Shown: positions 13,325 to 17,607 of the stretch, piece by piece
How positions within the stretch are numbered: position 1 is the stretch's first letter
Layout: every line of letters begins with the position of its first letter
DNA from: Rubrobacteraceae bacterium
GTDB lineage: Bacteria > Actinomycetota > Rubrobacteria > Rubrobacterales > Rubrobacteraceae
NCBI GenBank assembly: GCA_030447045.1
Contig: JAUJMB010000010.1
Location: 4,931 to 22,537 of the forward strand
DNA length: 17,607 nt
Reading direction: 5' to 3'
The notes under the pieces: model-generated
The model's input: only the letters and a program-made list of their open reading frames with translations
Databases searched by the model: none
What the model was told of the DNA's origin: nothing
Made by a program: the position numbers and the translations under genes

Positions 13325-14569
13325 ATGCCCCCTCTGAGGCCGAAGAACCCCCTGCTCATCGCGCTGCTCACCCTTGCGACCCTCGCCCTCGCCTCATGCG
13401 GCGGGACCGCCGGCACGGGCCCATCTTCCGGAGAGAAGCGGCCCTTCTCGGAGCTGGAGAAGGCCGCCAGGGGGACCGAGGTCAACCTTGCCATGTACGG
13501 CGGGGACGAGGCGATCAACGCCTACGTCGACGACTACGTCATCCCCGAGCTGGAGAAGAGACACGGCATCGAGCTGAAGCGCACGCCGCTCGGGGACACC
13601 GCCGATGCGGTCAACAAGCTGCTCAACGAGAAGCAGGCCGGCAAGGACGAGGGCACGATAGACCTGGTCTGGATCAACGGCGAGAACTTCGCCACCGGGG
13701 CCGACGCGGACCTCTGGTACGGGCCGTGGGCCGAGAGGCTCCCGAACGCGAAGTTTATCGACTGGGAGAGCCCCTCCATCAACCGCGACTTCGGCTACCC
13801 GGTCGAGGGCCGCGAGGCCCCCTGGGGCAAGGCCCAGTTCGTGATGATCCACGACTCCGCCAAGGTGAAAAATCCGCCGAAGACGATGGACGAGCTCCAG
13901 GCCTGGACCGAAGAGAACCCGGGCCGCTTCGCCTACCCGGCCCCGCCGGACTTTACCGGCAACGCCTTTGTCGAGCAGGCCCTCTACGGCGTGACCGGGC
14001 AGGTCGACGCCTACCAGAAGCCCTTCGACGAGGACGTCTTCGAGGAGGAGTCCGGGGAGCTCTACGACTTTTTGGAGGAGATCGAACCGGACCTCTGGCG
14101 CGAGGGCGAGACGTACCCCGAGACCTCGGCGAAGCTCGACGAGCTCTACGCGGGCGGCGAGGTCTGGCTCACGATGAGCTACAACCCCCAACTCGCCCAG
14201 CGCCAGGTGGACAACGGGCTCTGGCCGGAGAGCACCCGCTCCTACGTGCTCGAAGGCGGCACCCTCAACAACACCCACTACCTCGCCATCCCCTTCAACG
14301 GCCCGAACAAGGCCGGCGCCCAGGTCGTCGCGAACTTTCTGGAGAGCCCCGAGGCCCAGAGGGAGAAGCAGGACCCGGGCGGCTGGGGCGACCTGACGGC
14401 CCTGAGCCTGGACCGGCTGCCGGAAGAGACGCGCGAGTCTTTCCCCGAGCCCGAGGGCAAGGCCACGCTCCCGACGAGCGTCCTGCAGCAGAACCGGGTG
14501 CCCGAGGCCCGCACGGAGTGGCTGCTGGCGCTCGAGGAGGGCTGGCAGGAAGAGGTCCTGGAGGACTAG
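13325..14569 (+). CDS. YnjB-type ABC transporter substrate-binding lipoprotein
   Basis: Extracytoplasmic binding protein of an ABC importer. The 414-aa precursor has a lipoprotein signal: basic N terminus (RPKNP), hydrophobic LLIALLTLATLALA, lipobox LASC with Cys25 as the anchor. The mature part follows the E. coli YnjB pattern: VNLAMYGGDEAINAYVDDYV, LVWINGENFATGADADLWYG, PWAERLPNAKF, DFGYPVEGREAPWGKAQFVM (res ~157-176), PPDFTGNAFVEQALYG and a Gly-Trp-Gly-Asp end region. YnjBCD belongs to the family-1/thiamine-like binding-protein group but its substrate is unestablished. CTGGAG about 6 nt before the ATG serves as ribosome site. A loose -10 (TACAGT, 13290-13295) is possible upstream, so it could have its own promoter besides read-through from the hydrolase. 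Confidence 0.9.
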   Translation: MPPLRPKNPLLIALLTLATLALASCGGTAGTGPSSGEKRPFSELEKAARGTEVNLAMYGGDEAINAYVDDYVIPELEKRHGIELKRTPLGDTADAVNKLLNEKQAGKDEGTIDLVWINGENFATGADADLWYGPWAERLPNAKFIDWESPSINRDFGYPVEGREAPWGKAQFVMIHDSAKVKNPPKTMDELQAWTEENPGRFAYPAPPDFTGNAFVEQALYGVTGQVDAYQKPFDEDVFEEESGELYDFLEEIEPDLWREGETYPETSAKLDELYAGGEVWLTMSYNPQLAQRQVDNGLWPESTRSYVLEGGTLNNTHYLAIPFNGPNKAGAQVVANFLESPEAQREKQDPGGWGDLTALSLDRLPEETRESFPEPEGKATLPTSVLQQNRVPEARTEWLLALEEGWQEEVLED

Positions 14570-14573
14570 CGGT

Positions 14574-15431
14574 TTGGGCGGACGGCTAAAGATAGCGCTG
14601 CTGCTGGCCCCGGCCGTCGGCGTGATCGGGGTCCTCTTCGTCGGCGGGCTCGGCGTCGCCCTCGTCCAATCCTTGGGCTACATGCCGGCCATCGGCATGA
14701 CGGAGTGGAGCCTGGACGCCTACCGGCAGGTCCTCGCCGACGAGGACTTTTTGGACTCGCTGCTTCTGACCCTGTACGTCTCGGGGGTCTCGACGGGCCT
14801 CTCGACGGTGCTCGCGGTGCTGGTCGCGCTCGCGCTCAGGAGGTCGCGCGGGCGGCTCTCGGCCGTGGTGTTCCAGTTGCCGATCACCATCCCCCACCTC
14901 GTCGCCGCCGTGGGCATCGCGCTCGTCGTCGCCCAGACGGGGCTGGGCGCCAGGCTCGCGGCCGGGCTCGGCCTCGTGGGGGAGCCCAGGGACTTCCCGG
15001 CGCTGCTCTACGACAAGTACTCGGTCGGAATTATCCTTACCTACGTGTGGAAGGAGGTGCCGTTTATCGCGCTGGTGGTGCTGGCGTCGCTGCGGGGGGT
15101 GGCCTCTGATCTCGAGGACGTGGCCCGCACGCTCGGGGCCGGGGCGTGGCAGCGGTTCTGGTACGTGGTCTTTCCCGTGATCTCGCCCTCCGTGGTGGCC
15201 GCGAGCCTGCTGGTCTTCGCCTTCACCTTCGGGGCCTTCGAGGTGCCATACCTCCTGGGCAAGTCCTACCCGACGATGCTCCCCGTCATGGCGTACAACG
15301 AGTACAGGGAGATCGACCTCGCGGCGAGGCCGGCGGCGATGGCGATAAACGTCCTCATCGCCCTGATCACCGGCACGGCCGCCGCCCTGTACCTGCGCCT
15401 GGCCAGGGACCTCGGGGGACGCCGTGGGTAA
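14574..15431 (+). CDS. ABC transporter permease (YnjC-like, first subunit)
   Basis: Membrane subunit of the importer. The 285-aa protein has about six hydrophobic helices: LKIALLLAPAVGVIGVLFVGGLGVAL at the start, LLLTLYVSGVSTGLSTVLAVLVALAL, VVFQLPITIPHLVAAVGIALVV, VGIILTYVWKEVPFIALVVLASL, SPSVVAASLLVFAFTFGAF and INVLIALITGTAAALYL. The cytoplasmic EAA-like coupling loop reads DVARTLGAGAWQRFWYVVFP. It starts at TTG 14574, 4 bp after the binding-protein stop; GGAGG lies in the end of the upstream gene. Its 3' end overlaps the second permease by 8 bp. Confidence 0.93.
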   Translation: MGGRLKIALLLAPAVGVIGVLFVGGLGVALVQSLGYMPAIGMTEWSLDAYRQVLADEDFLDSLLLTLYVSGVSTGLSTVLAVLVALALRRSRGRLSAVVFQLPITIPHLVAAVGIALVVAQTGLGARLAAGLGLVGEPRDFPALLYDKYSVGIILTYVWKEVPFIALVVLASLRGVASDLEDVARTLGAGAWQRFWYVVFPVISPSVVAASLLVFAFTFGAFEVPYLLGKSYPTMLPVMAYNEYREIDLAARPAAMAINVLIALITGTAAALYLRLARDLGGRRG

Positions 15432-16236
15432 AGGCATCGGCCGGTCGGACGCGGCGCTGGCCCTCGTGGCGGCGCTGGTTGCCCTCCCCTTCGTGCCGCT
15501 CGTCCTGTGGGCCTTCGCCGGGGAGTGGCGGTTCCCCGACCTGCTGCCGACGGCGTGGTCGCTGCGCGGGATGGGCCACCTCTTCGAGCCGGGCGGCGGG
15601 GTGCTCGAATCGGCGCTCAACAGCCTGATCATCGGGGCGGCGACGGCGGCGGCCTCGATCGCGGTCGGGATGCCGGCAGGGATGGCCATAGGCGGCTACG
15701 AATGGCGGTTCAAGGGGCTCGTGATCTTCTTCGTCCTGCTCCCCATCATGGTGCCCCCGCTCGCCTCGACGATGGGCCTCCACGTCACCTTTATCCGGCT
15801 AGGACTTGCGGACACGCTCCCCGGCGTCTTCCTCGTGCACCTGGTACCTACGGTGCCCTACACCGCCCTCATCCTGGCCGGCGTCTTCGCCGAGAGGACG
15901 GGCGAGCTGGAGGAGGCCGCCCGCACTTTGGGCGCCAACCCGTGGCAGGCTTTCGTGCGGATCACCCTGCCCGGCGTCCTGCCGGGGGTGGCGGTGGCGG
16001 GGCTCTTCGCGTTTCTCATCTCCTGGGGCCAGTACGTGCTTACCGTCCTGATCGGGGGCGGCAACGTCGTCACCCTCCCGATGCTCCTCTTCTCGGCGGC
16101 CTCGGGCAACGACCCCGTCATTACCTCGGCCCTGGCCCTCGCCTTCGCCCTGCCGGCGATCCTCGCCCTCGTCCTCGCCCTGCGCGTCCTGAAGCCGGGC
16201 CAGAGGACGAACATTATCGGGCCGGGCAAGGTCTAG
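15424..16236 (+). CDS. ABC transporter permease (YnjC-like, second subunit)
   Basis: Second membrane subunit; the E. coli YnjC permease is one long chain of two such halves, here split into two genes. The 270-aa protein contains hydrophobic segments ALALVAALVALPFVPLVLWAF, SLIIGAATAAASIAVGMPAGMAIG, GLVIFFVLLPIMVPPLASTMGL, FLVHLVPTVPYTALILAGVF, GVAVAGLFAFLISWGQYVLTVLIGGG and SALALAFALPAILALVLALRVL. The EAA coupling loop is ELEEAARTLGANPWQAFVRITLP. GTG start at 15424 overlaps the first permease by 8 bp, with GGGGGA 4-5 nt upstream; its TAG stop shares one base with the GTG of the ATPase. Confidence 0.93.
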   Translation: MGKGIGRSDAALALVAALVALPFVPLVLWAFAGEWRFPDLLPTAWSLRGMGHLFEPGGGVLESALNSLIIGAATAAASIAVGMPAGMAIGGYEWRFKGLVIFFVLLPIMVPPLASTMGLHVTFIRLGLADTLPGVFLVHLVPTVPYTALILAGVFAERTGELEEAARTLGANPWQAFVRITLPGVLPGVAVAGLFAFLISWGQYVLTVLIGGGNVVTLPMLLFSAASGNDPVITSALALAFALPAILALVLALRVLKPGQRTNIIGPGKV

Positions 16237-17264
16237 TGGGCGCCCGCCTGGAGATGGAGAACGTCTCCTACCGCTACGGCGGGGACGCCCCGGCCCTGGA
16301 GGGCCTGAGCCTCGCGGTCGAGCCCGGGGAGCTCGTCGCCCTGCTCGGCCCCTCCGGGTGCGGCAAGACCACGGCGCTCAAGGTCGTGGCGGGCCTCCTG
16401 CGCCCGACCTCGGGCGACGTGCGGGTCGGGGGCCGCTCCGTGGTCGGCACCCCGCCCGAGAGGCGCGAGGCGGCGATGGTCTTCCAGAGGCCGCTCCTCT
16501 TCCCCCACATGAGCGTCGCCCGCAACGTCGGCTTCGGCCTGAAGATGCGCGGCGCGCCTAAAGACGAGACCGGCGGCAAGGTCCGCGAGGCCCTGCGGCG
16601 CGTGCGGATGGAGGGCTTCGCCGACCGCGCGCCCGAGGAGCTCTCCGGCGGCCAGCAGCAGCGGGTGGCCTTAGCCCGGGCCCTCGTTACCGAACCAAGG
16701 CTCCTGCTCCTCGACGAGCCCTTCAGCGCGCTCGACGCCAATTTGAGGGAGGAGATGCGCGACCTCGTCCTGCGCCTCCAGCGCGAGGGCGGCCACACCA
16801 CCGTCTTTGTCACCCACGACCAGGAGGAGGCCGTCGTCCTCGCCGACCGCATAGCCCTCGTCTTCGACGGCCGCCTCCAGATGTACGACGAGCCGCAGGC
16901 CTTCTACGACCGACCCGCCACCCGCGAGGTCGCCCGCTTCTTCGGCGCGACCAACTTTATACAGGGTCGCGCGGAGGACGGATCCGTCAGCACTCCCTTC
17001 GGCGCCCTCAGGCTAGAGGCCGCGGCGCCCCCCGGCGCCGTCACCCTCACCATCAGGCCCGAGGCCGTCCGCCTCGAAGGCGGCGAGAACTCCTTTGCCG
17101 CGTGCGTTGCCTCGGCTGCGTACCTCGGCACGCAGGTCCACTACGAGCTGCGCACCACGGAGACGACTTTGCGCGCCGCCCTGCCCCCGCACGTCCGGCT
17201 CGCGGTGGGCGACGAGGTCACGGCCCGGCTCCCCGCCGAGTCGTTGTGGGCTCTGGGGGCTTGA
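16236..17264 (+). CDS. ABC transporter ATP-binding protein (YnjD/PotA-like) with TOBE domain
   Basis: Energises the importer by ATP hydrolysis on the cytoplasmic side. From GTG 16236 the protein is 342 aa: Walker A GPSGCGKTT (38-46), Q-loop MVFQRP (Gln84), signature LSGGQQQR (136-143), Walker B RLLLLDEP (155-162), D-loop SALD, switch FVTHDQ (His194), then a C-terminal TOBE-like barrel from ~240 with LTIRPEAVRLEGG. E. coli YnjD ends soon after the ABC core, whereas this one carries the regulatory domain as in PotA/FbpC/CysA. Longer in-frame readings from 15507 merely shadow the permease. An alternative ATG at 16254 would drop six residues. The 1-bp overlap with the permease stop indicates coupling. 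Confidence 0.94.
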   Translation: MGARLEMENVSYRYGGDAPALEGLSLAVEPGELVALLGPSGCGKTTALKVVAGLLRPTSGDVRVGGRSVVGTPPERREAAMVFQRPLLFPHMSVARNVGFGLKMRGAPKDETGGKVREALRRVRMEGFADRAPEELSGGQQQRVALARALVTEPRLLLLDEPFSALDANLREEMRDLVLRLQREGGHTTVFVTHDQEEAVVLADRIALVFDGRLQMYDEPQAFYDRPATREVARFFGATNFIQGRAEDGSVSTPFGALRLEAAAPPGAVTLTIRPEAVRLEGGENSFAACVASAAYLGTQVHYELRTTETTLRAALPPHVRLAVGDEVTARLPAESLWALGA

Positions 17265-17272
17265 TCTAGCCT

Positions 17273-17290
17273 TCGGGTTTCAAAACCCGA
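17273..17290 (+). terminator. Terminator hairpin after the ABC operon
   Basis: TCGGGTTT (17273-17280) and AAACCCGA (17283-17290) are perfect complements, 8 nt after the ATPase stop codon. No T-run follows on the plus strand. The AAA/TTT base at the loop means the true stem is probably 5-6 G/C-rich pairs. Confidence 0.6.
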
Positions 17291-17412
17291 TCGTGATAAC
17301 CGCCGCAAGGAAGATAGGGGGCGGCGGGAAAAGGAAGCCCCGGACGCGCCCCGCACCCGATGGCGCCGAAGATGAGCCCACCGGCGAACGCCCGAGCGAC
17401 GGCGAATATTCA
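17280..17412 (-). pseudogene. Possible decayed 3' end of a membrane-protein gene
   Basis: Two minus-strand frames carry hydrophobic runs that read on from each other if one base is lost or gained around 17350-17356. The upstream frame, after a stop near 17410, gives IFAVARAFAGGLIFGAIG; the other gives AGRVRGFLFPPPPIFLAAV and ends ITIGF-stop at 17280. Either alone looks like noise; the join looks like a membrane protein end. Family unknown and support weak. The stop codon overlaps the ABC operon's terminator hairpin. Confidence 0.2.
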
Positions 17413-17607
17413 AGACCTCGGCATGCGGGCTTCGGAGAACGCCCCTTCCGCATACTCGGGTGAACACACCGCTTTTCCGGGCCCCAGGTTACAGGACGGC
17501 ATCGCCCCGATAACGGTTCGGCATCGCCCCGATAACGGTTCTGCATCACCCCCCCGATATCACTCATTTGCGTGATGGCGCGCCTTTCCTGGGGGGCGAA
17601 ACTCGTC
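17291..17607. other. Gene-free tail of window
   Basis: After the ABC operon no convincing complete gene is present on either strand. It contains the possible decayed membrane ORF (minus strand), a 22-bp tandem repeat (17498-17562) and a small inverted repeat ATCAC (17559-17563)/GTGAT (17572-17576). It may be the regulatory region of a gene beyond the window end. Confidence 0.5.
17498..17562. repeat. 22-bp tandem direct repeat, two perfect units plus one degenerate
   Basis: Units at 17498-17519 and 17520-17541 are identical, each built as GGCATCGCC followed by CCGATAACGGTTC. A third, imperfect copy follows (17542-17562, TGCATCACC then CCCGATA). The period is close to two helical turns, and each unit holds CCG-ATAA-CGG, a small dyad. 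Confidence 0.85.

Noticed and set aside
15507..16235. ATPase reading extended to 585 codons
   Set aside because: The extra 243 codons overlay the second permease in another frame and have Arg/Gly/Pro-biased composition without motifs.
17498..17562. CRISPR array
   Set aside because: The 22-bp units are directly adjacent with no spacers, and no cas gene is nearby.

Overview
The window comes from a high-GC bacterium. Codon third positions are overwhelmingly G/C, GTG and TTG start codons are common, and several genes have a TAnAAT-like -10 box only 6-9 nt before the start codon, which suggests leaderless mRNAs. Together with the gene content (type I-beta DAHP synthase, one-TM Ser/Thr kinase, NfeD/SPFH pair, RHH regulator/PHA-depolymerase pair) this fits a deep-branching actinobacterium of the Rubrobacter type. 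That assignment is inference; no rRNA or marker gene is present.

Layout. (1) 1-4790, aromatic amino-acid block. On the minus strand, stand-alone chorismate mutase, DAHP synthase and a window-truncated Ser/Thr protein kinase form a tight operon. Diverging on the plus strand, a HisC-type aminotransferase and an ACT-domain prephenate dehydrogenase overlap as TTGA. Together they cover entry into the shikimate pathway (DAHP synthase) and the tyrosine branch after chorismate. The divergent spacer is a 135-bp sequence bounded by inverted arrays of TCAGNNN heptamers, and the hisC start codon lies in one array. (2) 4809-7024, minus-strand housekeeping genes: DedA membrane protein, TIGR01777 epimerase-like SDR, and a nucleoside/cytosine-deaminase-like enzyme. 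(3) 7131-9428, plus strand: YdjM-type membrane-associated metal hydrolase, then a two-gene unit of an RHH (CopG-type) regulator and a PHB-depolymerase-family esterase, behind a sigma-A-like promoter whose -10 is overlapped by a perfect 14-bp palindrome. (4) 9434-9567, a second inverted-repeat element (134 bp) with a very strong internal hairpin, between convergent genes. (5) 9719-11205, minus strand: NfeD and stomatin/SPFH with a GTGA overlap. (6) 11256-17264, plus strand: a choline/aminoglycoside-kinase-fold phosphotransferase with a leaderless-type start, a divergent nucleoside hydrolase (DxDxxNExDDQ-type active site), then a complete YnjBCD-type ABC importer (lipoprotein, two permeases, ATPase) whose last three genes are overlapping or nearly so. 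(7) 17265-17607, non-coding tail with a terminator hairpin, a possible decayed membrane-protein end and a 22-bp tandem repeat.

The most notable items are the heptamer-bounded elements of almost identical length at 2460-2594 and 9434-9567, the self-operator-like palindrome before the RHH/depolymerase pair, and the variant nucleoside hydrolase beside an orphan-specificity ABC importer, which may be a salvage cassette. I did not find an unmistakable new defence or CRISPR-type system.
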